From Streptomyces zhaozhouensis (GTDB lineage: Bacteria > Actinomycetota > Actinomycetes > Streptomycetales > Streptomycetaceae): 64,000 nt of DNA. A program made the position numbers and the translations under genes. The stretch lies in the NCBI RefSeq assembly GCF_900230195.1, contig NZ_OCNE01000024.1, positions 1 through 64,000 of the forward strand. The letters run 5' to 3'. A model generated the notes under the pieces. It did no database searches. It saw nothing but the letters and a program-made list of their open reading frames with translations, and was not told the origin of the DNA. This document shows, one piece after another, positions 33,321-40,933 of this stretch (the first letter of the stretch is position 1; the number at the start of each line of letters is the position of its first letter).

Positions 33321-34230
33321 TCCCGTCCGCCGGCAGGGCGCGCGCCGACGGGACGGCCGGCGCGGCGCCGTGCAGCACCGCGAGCAGCCGCGCCACCGTC
33401 TCGGTCATCGCCGTTCGCCCGTCGGCCAGATAGCGTCGCGGGTCGACCAGACCCGGTTCGTCGACGAGCCGTTGGCGCACCGCTCCGGTCAGTGCCACGT
33501 TCAGCGCGGTGCCGACGTTGATCTTCGTCATCCCGGACCGCACCGCCGCCCGCAACTCCTCGTCCGGGACGCCGGACGAGCCGTGCAGCACCAGCGGAAC
33601 CCCGACCGCCGCTCGCAGCTCGGCGATCAGCGGCTGGTCGAGGGCGGCCTCCCGGACGGTCATGGCGTGGCTGCTGCCCACCGCGACCGCCAGCGCGGCC
33701 ACCCCCGTCGCCGCGACGAACTCCGCCGCCTCCCCGGGATCGGTGCGCACTCCCGGGGTGTGCGCGTCCCCCGGCTTGCCGCCGATCCGGCCCAGCTCGG
33801 CCTCCACCGCCAGCCCGTGCTCCCGCCCGAAGGCGACGGCGGCGGCGGTGGCCGCCACGTTCTCCTCCGCCGGCAGCGCCGAACCGTCGAACATCACCGA
33901 GCCGAAGCCGGCCTCGGGCGCCTCCCGCAGCAGCCGCCGCCCCAGCGGGCCGTCGTCGAGATGGTCCAGGTGCAGCGCCAGCGGCACCGGCGCCGCGTGC
34001 GCCAGCGCGGTCAACGCGGCGGCCAGCGGCGCCAGTTCGCCGCCGTGGTGCGCCACCGCGTTCTGCGACAGCTGGAGCACCGCCGGCACGCCGGCGCGCG
34101 CGGCACCGGCGGCGACCGCCTGGGCGTGCTCCAGGGTGATCACGTTGAACGCGCCCAGCGCGCGCCCGTCCGCGCGCGCCTCCGCGAGCAGCGGCCCCAG
34201 CGTGGCGGAGGTCACGGGCGCACCAGCCAC
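33301..34230 (-). CDS. Class II fructose/tagatose-bisphosphate aldolase-like
   Basis: A 309-residue zinc-dependent aldolase. The family marks are GAFNVITLEHAQAV, zinc ligands in LALHLDHLDD (His87, His90), VEAELGRIGG, the VGSSHAM strand and LHGSSGVPDEELRAAVRSGMTKINVGTALN. It cleaves a ketose 1,6-bisphosphate or similar. It is the last gene of the minus-strand aminosugar cluster and overlaps the end of nagA by 19 bases. Whether it acts on fructose-, tagatose- or another bisphosphate cannot be told from sequence. Confidence 0.85.
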   Translation of the reverse strand: MAGAPVTSATLGPLLAEARADGRALGAFNVITLEHAQAVAAGAARAGVPAVLQLSQNAVAHHGGELAPLAAALTALAHAAPVPLALHLDHLDDGPLGRRLLREAPEAGFGSVMFDGSALPAEENVAATAAAVAFGREHGLAVEAELGRIGGKPGDAHTPGVRTDPGEAAEFVAATGVAALAVAVGSSHAMTVREAALDQPLIAELRAAVGVPLVLHGSSGVPDEELRAAVRSGMTKINVGTALNVALTGAVRQRLVDEPGLVDPRRYLADGRTAMTETVARLLAVLHGAAPAVPSARALPADGISPRPR

Positions 34231-35441
34231 TCGCCGCGGCGCAGCACGCCCTCCACCCGGAAGGCGTCGTCCAGCACCACCAGGTCGGCGTGCTTGCCGA
34301 CCTCGATCGACCCCACCCGGTCGTCGACGCCCAACAGCCGCGCCGGCGTCGTCGACAGCGCCCGCACCGCGTCCACCACCGACAGCCCGTCGAGCGTCAC
34401 CGACCGGCGCAGCGCGCGGTCCAGCGTCAGCGTGGAGCCGGCGATCGCGCCGGTGCCGGGCGGCGTCCGCTCGTCGGCGATCCGCGCCACCCCGTCGACC
34501 ACCTCGACGCGCAGCGGCCCCAACGGATAGCTGCCGTCGCCCATGCCGGCCGCGCCCATCGCGTCGGTGATCAACGCGACCCGGTCCGCGCCGGCCGAGC
34601 GGAACGCCAGCGACAGCACGGAGGGATGCAGATGCGTCCCGTCGTTGATCAGCTCGACGGCCACCCGCTCGTCCTCCAGCAGCGCGGCGATCGGCCCCGG
34701 CACGCGGTGCGCCAGCGGCGGCATGGCGTTGAAGAGGTGCGTGGCGACGCTGGCACCCGCGTCGATCGCGCGCCGGGTCACCTCGTAGCTGGCGTCCGTG
34801 TGCCCGACGGCGGCCCGCACCCCCAGGTCGGCCAGCAGCCGCACCGAGGCGAGGCCGCCGGGCCGCTCGGGCGCGAGGGTCACCATCCGGGCGGTGCCCC
34901 TGGCCGCGTCGACCAGCTTGCGGACGTCCGCCGGGTCGGGGTCGCGCAGCAGCGTCGGGTCGTGGGCGCCGCAGCGGTTCTCCGCGATGAACGGGCCCTC
35001 GAAGTGCAGCCCCGCCAGCTCGCCCTGCTCCACCAGCTCGCTGAGCACCCCGGCCTGCGCCGCCAGGTCGTCCAGCGCGCCGGTCACCGTGGAGGCCACC
35101 ATCGTGGTGGTGCCGTGCGCCCGGTGGGTCGCGACCACTCGCAGCGCCTCCTCGGCGCTCCCCGCGGAGAACGAGGCACCGCCGCCGCCGTGCACATGGA
35201 GGTCGACGAAGCCCGGCACCAGCCAGCGCCCCCCGAGGTCGACCACGGCGGTCGACTCGGGGTCGCGCGAGGCGCCGTCCACGATCAGCCCGTTCTCGAC
35301 CGCGACCGCGCCGCCGTCCACCACGCCGCCGGGCGTCACCACCCGGGCGCCGGTGAGCCGGGTGCGCGCCGCGCGGCCGGTGGGGACGGCGAACGCGGCC
35401 GGCTCCGAGGCGGGTCGGGCTGCGTGGGGGGTCGCGGTCAC
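34212..35441 (-). CDS. nagA: N-acetylglucosamine-6-phosphate deacetylase
   Basis: A 409-residue amidohydrolase. It has the metal motif HVH (82-84) in PGFVDLHVHGGGG, GLHFEGPFI, the GHTDASYE and HLFNAMPP segments, LITDAMGAAGMGDG, and a C-terminal KHADLVVLD. It removes the acetyl group from GlcNAc-6-P. The GTG at 35441 is supported by GGAGG 7 bases upstream and a 4-base overlap with the kinase gene before it. In Streptomyces the pair nagK-nagA is a DasR-controlled operon, and a dre site lies upstream of the kinase here. Confidence 0.93.
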   Translation of the reverse strand: MTATPHAARPASEPAAFAVPTGRAARTRLTGARVVTPGGVVDGGAVAVENGLIVDGASRDPESTAVVDLGGRWLVPGFVDLHVHGGGGASFSAGSAEEALRVVATHRAHGTTTMVASTVTGALDDLAAQAGVLSELVEQGELAGLHFEGPFIAENRCGAHDPTLLRDPDPADVRKLVDAARGTARMVTLAPERPGGLASVRLLADLGVRAAVGHTDASYEVTRRAIDAGASVATHLFNAMPPLAHRVPGPIAALLEDERVAVELINDGTHLHPSVLSLAFRSAGADRVALITDAMGAAGMGDGSYPLGPLRVEVVDGVARIADERTPPGTGAIAGSTLTLDRALRRSVTLDGLSVVDAVRALSTTPARLLGVDDRVGSIEVGKHADLVVLDDAFRVEGVLRRGEWLVRP

Positions 35442-36415
35442 GGGGAAACCTCCGGAATCGGGGGGAGTTGGCTGTGGTCCCAGGCGAGCAGGCCGGCGCC
35501 GAGGCAGCCGGCGGACTCCCCGAGCGCGGCGGGGACCACCGCGGGAAGCCGTTGGAAGGTGGCCTTCGCGGCCAGCGCCGAGCGCAGCGGGTCGAGCAGC
35601 GTCTCGCCGGCCTCGGCGAGCCCGCCGCCGACGATCACCACCTCGGGGTCGAGCAGGTTGACCACGACCAGCAGGCCGTCGGCGAGCGCGTCCACGGCGT
35701 CCCGCCACACCCCGTTGGCGCGGGCGTCGCCGGTCCGCACGGCGCGGGCCGCGTCGGCGGCGCTGGCGCCGGCCGCGCCCGAGGACTCGGCCCAGGCCCG
35801 GCCGACGGCCGAGGCGGAGGCCACCGTCTCCAGACAGCCGTACTGCCCGCAGCCGCAGCGCGGGCCGCCGGGGCGCACGACCACGTGCCCGATCTCGCCC
35901 GCGCCCCCGTGCGCCCCCGGCTCCATCCGGTCGCCGACGCCGATGGCCCCGGCGATCCCGGTGCCGAGCGCCACGAAGAAGAACCGGCCGACGCCGGCCC
36001 CCGCGCCCAGCCGCCCCTCGGCCAGCCCCCCGGTCCGCACGTCGTGCCCGAGCGCCACCGGGACGCCGCCCGCCCCCTGGGCGGCCAGCCGCTCGCTCAG
36101 CAGCGCGGCGAGCGGCACGTCGCGCCAGCCCAGGTTGGCGCTGTAGACGGCGACGCCGGCGGCCTCGTCGACGACGCCGGGCACGGCGAGCCCGACCCCG
36201 GCCGGCGGCCCGCCCCGGCGGGCCAGGCCCTCGGCGGCCAACTCGGCGACCAGGTCCAGGATGCCGGCGACCACCGCCCGGGGCCCCTCGGTCGCGGTGT
36301 CCCGACGCACGCGCAGAAACGGTTCGTTGTCGGGACCGGTCAACGCGGCCTTGATCGTGGTGCCCCCGACATCGAGGGCGATCACGTAGTTCGCTTGGTG
36401 CTCCTGGAGACTCAC
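35438..36415 (-). CDS. nagK: ROK family kinase, N-acetylglucosamine kinase
   Basis: A 325-residue ROK kinase with phosphate loop LDVGGTTIKAAL (14-25), catalytic GHD (123-125), the ALGTGIAGAI strand, and the ROK zinc site: His177 plus Cys187, Cys189 and Cys194 (CGCGQYGC). By position directly before nagA, with 4 bases of overlap, it is best read as the GlcNAc kinase that makes the NagA substrate; sequence alone would also allow glucokinase. The GTG start at 36415 follows the dre site by 28 bases. Confidence 0.88.
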   Translation of the reverse strand: MSLQEHQANYVIALDVGGTTIKAALTGPDNEPFLRVRRDTATEGPRAVVAGILDLVAELAAEGLARRGGPPAGVGLAVPGVVDEAAGVAVYSANLGWRDVPLAALLSERLAAQGAGGVPVALGHDVRTGGLAEGRLGAGAGVGRFFFVALGTGIAGAIGVGDRMEPGAHGGAGEIGHVVVRPGGPRCGCGQYGCLETVASASAVGRAWAESSGAAGASAADAARAVRTGDARANGVWRDAVDALADGLLVVVNLLDPEVVIVGGGLAEAGETLLDPLRSALAAKATFQRLPAVVPAALGESAGCLGAGLLAWDHSQLPPIPEVSP

Positions 36416-36443
36416 ACGCGCCAGTCTCGCCCCGAAACCACCA

Positions 36444-36459
36444 AGAGGTCTAGTCCACT
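36444..36459. promoter_or_regulatory. DasR-responsive element (dre) before nagK
   Basis: AGAGGTCTAGTCCACT matches the palindromic dre consensus A(G/C)TGGTCTAGACCA(G/C)T at 14 of 16 positions. It lies between the end of the SIS gene and the nagK start, so it can control nagK-nagA-aldolase separately from the SIS gene. DasR is the GntR-type repressor of GlcNAc use in Streptomyces, released by GlcN-6-P. Confidence 0.8.
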
Positions 36460-37387
36460 ACCGCAAGATCACCGAACGAGTGAGCCCGCGCGGCCGATCC
36501 GGATCCAGCCCCCGTGCCCCCGCGACGGCCACCGCGAGCCGCTGCGCGACCACCAGCGAGGCCAACGGATCCCCCGGCGCGGGGCCCCACAGCGTGGCGC
36601 CCGCGGACCGCACCCGCTCCGCCACGCCCTCGGGCGCCGGCGTGAACAACCACACCACGCGCCCGGCGCCCGCGATGGCGATCGGCCCGTGCCGGTACTC
36701 CATCGACGGGTACGCCTCCGTCCAACCCCCGGCCGCCTCCCGCATCTTGAGCGCCGCCTCCTGCGCGAGGCCGTAGGCCCAGCCGGCGCCGAGGAACGTC
36801 CACTGCCCCGCGGCCAGCGCCGCGTCCGGCAGCGGGCTCGCCAGCGCCGCCTCCGCGTCCGCGACCGAGGCCGCGGCGGGCCCCTCGCCCACCGTGGTCA
36901 GCCCGGCCCGCAGAAACGTCAACGCGGTCGTCGCGAACACCGTCTGCACCACGGAGCGTTCGTCCGCCCAGTCCAGCACCGCCGCCCGGTCGGCGGCGCG
37001 CCCCACCGGCGTCTCGCCGTCGGCGGTCAGCGCCAGCAGCGGCGTCCGGGGGTGGCGGGCGCGCAGCGCGACCAGCAGGTCGGCCACCTCCGTCGTGGTG
37101 CCGGAGCGCGAGATGGCCACCACCCGGTCGTACGCCCGGTGCACGGGGAACTCGGAGGCCGCGAACGCGTCCGTCTCGCCCTCACCCGCCGCCTCCCGCA
37201 GCGCCGCGTAGGCGAGCGCGACGAACCACGAGGTGCCGCAGCCGGTCACCGCGACGCGCTCCCCGGGGCGTGGCAGCGCGTCCGCGAGCGCGCCCTCGCG
37301 GGCGGCGCGCGCCTCCGCTATCGCGCGCCGCCAGGCGGCGGGTTGGGCCGCGATCTCGGACGAGGTCAGGCTGCCGGCGACCGTCAT
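36458..37387 (-). CDS. SIS-domain sugar isomerase / glucosamine-6-phosphate deaminase-like (NagB-II/AgaS type)
   Basis: A 309-residue protein of two SIS domains without a glutaminase domain: VAVTGCGTSWFVALAYAALRE, VAISRSGTTTEVADLLVAL, then WTFLGAGWAYGLAQEAALKMREA and SMEYRHGPIAI, as in the isomerase half of GlmS. Free versions act as GlcN-6-P deaminases (NagB-II) or AgaS-type isomerases. Placed directly before nagK and nagA, it could supply the step from GlcN-6-P to fructose-6-P. TCTCC on the plus strand gives a GGAGA ribosome site before the ATG at 37387. Confidence 0.82.
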   Translation of the reverse strand: MTVAGSLTSSEIAAQPAAWRRAIAEARAAREGALADALPRPGERVAVTGCGTSWFVALAYAALREAAGEGETDAFAASEFPVHRAYDRVVAISRSGTTTEVADLLVALRARHPRTPLLALTADGETPVGRAADRAAVLDWADERSVVQTVFATTALTFLRAGLTTVGEGPAAASVADAEAALASPLPDAALAAGQWTFLGAGWAYGLAQEAALKMREAAGGWTEAYPSMEYRHGPIAIAGAGRVVWLFTPAPEGVAERVRSAGATLWGPAPGDPLASLVVAQRLAVAVAGARGLDPDRPRGLTRSVILR

Positions 37388-37450
37388 GGGGTCTCCTGTC
37401 GTGGACGGGGCTTTGGGGCCATTGTCGGTGGCCCTGGTTAACATGCCCAG

Positions 37451-37741
37451 GTGAGTGGGGAATCGACGGAAGTCCCGGAACCGGCGGGCCAGTCACCGCC
37501 GGCCGAGCCGGCCTCCGCCGGCCTGGGGGAGCGCGACCGGGCCGTGCTCGCCCTGGAGCGGCGCTCCTGGCCGGGCCCCGGCGCCAAGGAGCGGGCGATA
37601 CGCGAGCGGCTCGGGATCTCGCCGACCCGCTACTACCAGCTGTTGAACGCCCTGTTGGACGACCCGGCCGCGCTCGCGCACGACCCCGTCACGGTCAACC
37701 GACTGCGACGCCGTCGTGACGCCAGGCGAGCCCGTCGGTAG
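37451..37741 (+). CDS. DUF3263 protein
   Basis: A 96-residue small DNA-binding-like protein: GERDRAVLALERRSWPGPGAKERAIRERLGISPTRYYQLLNALLDDPAALAHDPVTVNRLRRRRDARR. The helix-turn-helix pattern IRERLGISPTRYYQLLNAL is typical of DUF3263. The function is unknown; in streptomycetes it often precedes otsB. The start is GTG at 37451; a TAACAT -10-like hexamer ends 6 bases before it, so the mRNA may be leaderless. Confidence 0.85.
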   Translation: MSGESTEVPEPAGQSPPAEPASAGLGERDRAVLALERRSWPGPGAKERAIRERLGISPTRYYQLLNALLDDPAALAHDPVTVNRLRRRRDARRARR

Positions 37742-37751
37742 GCTCCCCGTC

Positions 37752-38591
37752 ATGGGCAGCCTCCCCTCTCGCCTCCCCGAACCCACCACGCGAGCCGGAC
37801 GCGCCGGCCTCGCCGCGCTGTTGGACCGGCCGTCGGGGGCGTTGATCGCCCTCGACTTCGACGGCACCGTCGCCCCCATCGTCGACGACCCCGAGCGCGC
37901 CAGGGCCCACCCGGACGCGGTGCCCGCGCTGGCCAGGCTCGCCGGCCGGGTCGCCCTCGTCGCGGTCGTCACCGGCCGTCCGGCCGAAGTCGCCGTCCGT
38001 CTCGGCGGGTTCGCCGACCATCCCGAGCTGAGCGGCCTCGTCGTGCTGGGCGCGTACGGCGCGGAGCGCTGGGACGCGGCGACGGGGCGGCTGCGCACGC
38101 CGCCGCCGCACCCCGGCGTCGCCGCCGCGCGCGCCGAGCTGCCCGAGCTGGTCGGCCCGAGCGGGGCGTTCGTCGAGGACAAGGGCAACGCGCTGGCCGT
38201 CCATACGCGGCGGGCCGCCGACCCGACCGGCGCGTTCGAGGCGCTGCGTGAGCCGCTGACGCGGCTGGCCGAGCGGCACGAGCTGCGGGTGGAGCCGGGA
38301 CGGCTGGTGCTGGAGCTGCGTCCCGACGGCATGGACAAGGGCGCGGCGCTGACCGCGCTGGTCGCCGAGGTCGGCGCGACGTCGGTGCTCTACGGGGGCG
38401 ACGACCTCGGCGACCTTCCCGCGTTCGCCGCGGTGGCGGAGCTGGCGGCCGGCGGGGTCCCCGGGCTGCGGGTGTGCAGCGGCAGCGCGGAGGTGACGGC
38501 CCTCGCCGAGGCGACCGACCTGACGGTCGACGGCCCGGCGGGGCTGGCGGCCTTTCTGACGCGTCTGGCGGACGCGATGCCGCGGGGGTGA
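37752..38591 (+). CDS. otsB: Trehalose-6-phosphate phosphatase
   Basis: A 279-residue HAD-superfamily phosphatase. The nucleophile motif is LDFDGTVAPI (Asp35 and Asp37), then VVTGRP (motif II), the VEDKGNALAVHTRRA trehalose-phosphatase block, MDKGAAL (Lys) and YGGDDLGDLPAF (motif IV). It makes trehalose from trehalose-6-P. It follows DUF3263 by 10 bases. The matching synthase otsA is not next to it but 16 kb away (54.7 kb), which is discussed as an inversion. Confidence 0.93.
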   Translation: MGSLPSRLPEPTTRAGRAGLAALLDRPSGALIALDFDGTVAPIVDDPERARAHPDAVPALARLAGRVALVAVVTGRPAEVAVRLGGFADHPELSGLVVLGAYGAERWDAATGRLRTPPPHPGVAAARAELPELVGPSGAFVEDKGNALAVHTRRAADPTGAFEALREPLTRLAERHELRVEPGRLVLELRPDGMDKGAALTALVAEVGATSVLYGGDDLGDLPAFAAVAELAAGGVPGLRVCSGSAEVTALAEATDLTVDGPAGLAAFLTRLADAMPRG

Positions 38592-38644
38592 CGCGCGTGC
38601 GCGGCGCGGGTGCGCTGTCGGCCGTGCCCCGGTGTCTGGTCGCT

Positions 38645-38663
38645 CGCGCGGTTCCCGGGGCCC
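38645..38663. repeat. Dispersed GC-rich repeat copy at inversion junction
   Basis: CGCGCGGTTCCCGGGGCCC is a degenerate copy in the orientation opposite to the copies at 56.2-56.5 kb. It is followed by GCCGGTGGGCGGCTTCCC, a flank also seen near 27.7 kb. The 179-bp gap between otsB and XPB holds nothing else. Confidence 0.55.
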
Positions 38664-38770
38664 TTCCCCGGGCCCTTCCCCGCCGGTGGGCGGCTTCCCG
38701 TTCCCGCCCGTCGCCGACAGGTGTTTCACTGGACAGCTGACGTCCTCGGTTGGCTGGTCGGAGGTAACGG

Positions 38771-40420
38771 GTGTCCTGCTTGATCGTGCAGAGCGACAAG
38801 ACGCTGCTGCTGGAGGTGGACCACGAGCAGGCCGAGGCCTGCCGTCGCGCCATCGCGCCGTTCGCCGAGCTGGAGCGCGCCCCCGAGCACATCCACACCT
38901 ACCGGGTCACCCCCCTCGGCCTGTGGAACGCGCGGGCCGCCGGGCACGACGCGGAGCAGGTCGTCGACGCCCTGATGCGGTACTCGCGCTACCCGGTGCC
39001 GCAGGCGCTGCTGGTCGACATCGCCGAGACGATGGCGCGCTACGGCCGGCTCTCACTGGTCAAGCACCCCGCCCACGGACTGGTACTGACCACCACCGAC
39101 CGCCCGGTCCTCACCGAGGTGCTGCGTTCCAAGCGCGTCCAGCCGCTGGTCGGCGCGCGGGTCGACGAGGACACGGTGGTGGTCCACCCGTCCGAGCGCG
39201 GCCAGATCAAGCAGCAGCTGCTGCGGCTCGGCTGGCCGGCCGAGGACCTGGCCGGGTACGTGGACGGCGAGGCGCACCCGATCGAGCTGGTGGAGGACGG
39301 CTGGTCGCTGCGCCCCTACCAGCAGCAGGCCGTCGACGGCTTCTGGCACGGCGGTTCCGGCGTGGTGGTGCTGCCCTGCGGCGCCGGCAAGACGCTGGTC
39401 GGCGCGGGTGCCATGGCCACCGCCAAGTCCACGACACTGATCCTGGTCACCAACACCGTCTCCGCCCGCCAGTGGAAGGCCGAGCTGGTGCGCCGCACCT
39501 CGCTCACCGAGGAGGAGATCGGCGAGTACAGCGGCACCCGCAAGGAGATCCGCCCGGTGACCATCGCGACCTACCAGGTCCTGACCACCCGGCGGAAGGG
39601 CGTCTACCCGCATCTGGAGCTGTTCGACTCGCGCGACTGGGGGCTGATCGTCTACGACGAGGTGCACCTGCTGCCCGCGCCGGTCTTCAAGTTCACCGCC
39701 GACCTCCAGGCCCGTCGGCGCCTCGGGCTGACCGCGACGCTGGTGCGCGAGGACGGCCGCGAGTCGGACGTCTTCTCGCTGATCGGCCCCAAGCGCTTCG
39801 ACGCGCCCTGGCGCGAGATCGAGGCGCAGGGCTACATCGCGCCGGCCGACTGCGTCGAGGTCCGGGTGGACCTCAGCGAGTCGGAGCGGATCGCGTACGC
39901 CATGGCCGAGCCGGAGGAGCGTTACCGGTTCTGCGCCACCACCGACGCCAAGCGGCGCGTCACCCGGGCGCTGGTGCGGGAGCACTCCACCGAGCAGACG
40001 CTGGTGATCGGCCAGTACATCGACCAGCTCGACGAGCTGGGCGAGGAGCTGAACGCCCCGGTCATCAAGGGCGAGACCAGCAACGCCAAGCGCGAGGAGC
40101 TGTTCCAGGCGTTTCGCACCGGCGAGGTGCGGGTGCTGGTGGTCTCGAAGGTGGCCAACTTCTCGGTCGACCTGCCGGAGGCCACCGTCGCCATCCAGGT
40201 CTCCGGCACCTTCGGCTCCCGCCAGGAGGAGGCCCAGCGGCTCGGCCGGGTGCTGCGCCCCAAGGCCGACGGGCACGAGGCCCGCTTCTACTCGGTGGTC
40301 GCGAGGGACACCATCGACCAGGAGTTCGCGGCCCACCGCCAGCGGTTCCTCGCCGAGCAGGGGTACGCCTACCGGATCGTGGACGCCGCCGACCTGCCGT
40401 CCGACGACCAGCCGGTGTAG
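38771..40420 (+). CDS. XPB-type DNA repair helicase
   Basis: A 549-residue SF2 helicase: an N-terminal damage-recognition-like domain (about 1-165), Walker A LPCGAGKT (201-208), Walker B DEVH (296-299), LGLTATLVRED (motif III), and the C-terminal domain with IKGETSNAKR and RQEEAQRLGRVLRPK (motif VI). It is the bacterial counterpart of XPB/ERCC3, a 3'-5' helicase of uncertain role in bacteria. In mycobacteria it adjoins a helicase-C-terminal-like protein; that partner lies 16 kb away here (56.5-59.0 kb). GTG at 38771 follows CGGAGGTAACGG. Confidence 0.93.
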   Translation: MSCLIVQSDKTLLLEVDHEQAEACRRAIAPFAELERAPEHIHTYRVTPLGLWNARAAGHDAEQVVDALMRYSRYPVPQALLVDIAETMARYGRLSLVKHPAHGLVLTTTDRPVLTEVLRSKRVQPLVGARVDEDTVVVHPSERGQIKQQLLRLGWPAEDLAGYVDGEAHPIELVEDGWSLRPYQQQAVDGFWHGGSGVVVLPCGAGKTLVGAGAMATAKSTTLILVTNTVSARQWKAELVRRTSLTEEEIGEYSGTRKEIRPVTIATYQVLTTRRKGVYPHLELFDSRDWGLIVYDEVHLLPAPVFKFTADLQARRRLGLTATLVREDGRESDVFSLIGPKRFDAPWREIEAQGYIAPADCVEVRVDLSESERIAYAMAEPEERYRFCATTDAKRRVTRALVREHSTEQTLVIGQYIDQLDELGEELNAPVIKGETSNAKREELFQAFRTGEVRVLVVSKVANFSVDLPEATVAIQVSGTFGSRQEEAQRLGRVLRPKADGHEARFYSVVARDTIDQEFAAHRQRFLAEQGYAYRIVDAADLPSDDQPV

Positions 40421-40436
40421 CACCGGCCGGCGGGCG

Positions 40437-40616
40437 TCACGCCGGGCGGCGGACCCCGGCCTCGTTGGGCAGGCCGTCGCGGCCCATGATCACCACGTCG
40501 AAGGCCGCGGCGCCGAAGACCCGCACCGCCTGGAGCGTGCGCGCGAGGAGGCCGCCCGTCGTCGCCCCGCCGGTCGTGGGGGCGCTGCCGATCCGTTCGT
40601 TCGTCGTCTCGTTCAT
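40437..40616 (-). CDS. Small protein of unknown function (59 aa)
   Basis: A 59-residue frame with a Thr/Gly-rich start, a helical hydrophobic middle (GGLLARTLQAVRVFGAAAFDVVIMG) and a charged end (RDGLPNEAGVRRP). Small proteins with a similar VVxxGRxGxxxEAGVRR end are, as I recall, common in streptomycetes but unnamed. It lies between the XPB and HelD genes on the other strand and is convergent with XPB. ATG at 40616 is preceded on the minus strand by GGCTTGGTCAC, a weak ribosome site. Confidence 0.5.
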   Translation of the reverse strand: MNETTNERIGSAPTTGGATTGGLLARTLQAVRVFGAAAFDVVIMGRDGLPNEAGVRRPA

Positions 40617-40933
40617 GTGACCAAGCCTCGCCCGCCGGGGCGGTCGCCGGCATCGGCCTCGGGGGCGACCGCTCCCCCCAGCTGACCCGGCCGCCGTTCC
40701 CGGTGAACCCTCAGGGTCCCTCAGGGTTCGACCCCGAGGCGCGCGGCCCGGGACGGCGACGAAAACGACTTGCGCGCCGCCGAGGCCGCCGCCTAGGCTC
40801 CCGTGCCCTCCCTCCTCCCGAGCCAGCGGGCCGGCGCGTCACGCGCCGCGCGCCCGCGCCCGGGGCAGGGGCCGCCCGGACGGCAACCGGACGGCACCCA
40901 CCACCCGCCCAGCGCGACCCCGGAGGCTCCGCC

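Noticed and set aside
33301..37387. Dedicated N-acetylgalactosamine (Aga) operon
   Set aside because: The AgaS-like protein and aldolase allow it, but the dre site and nagK-nagA pair favour GlcNAc as main substrate; kept only as an alternative.
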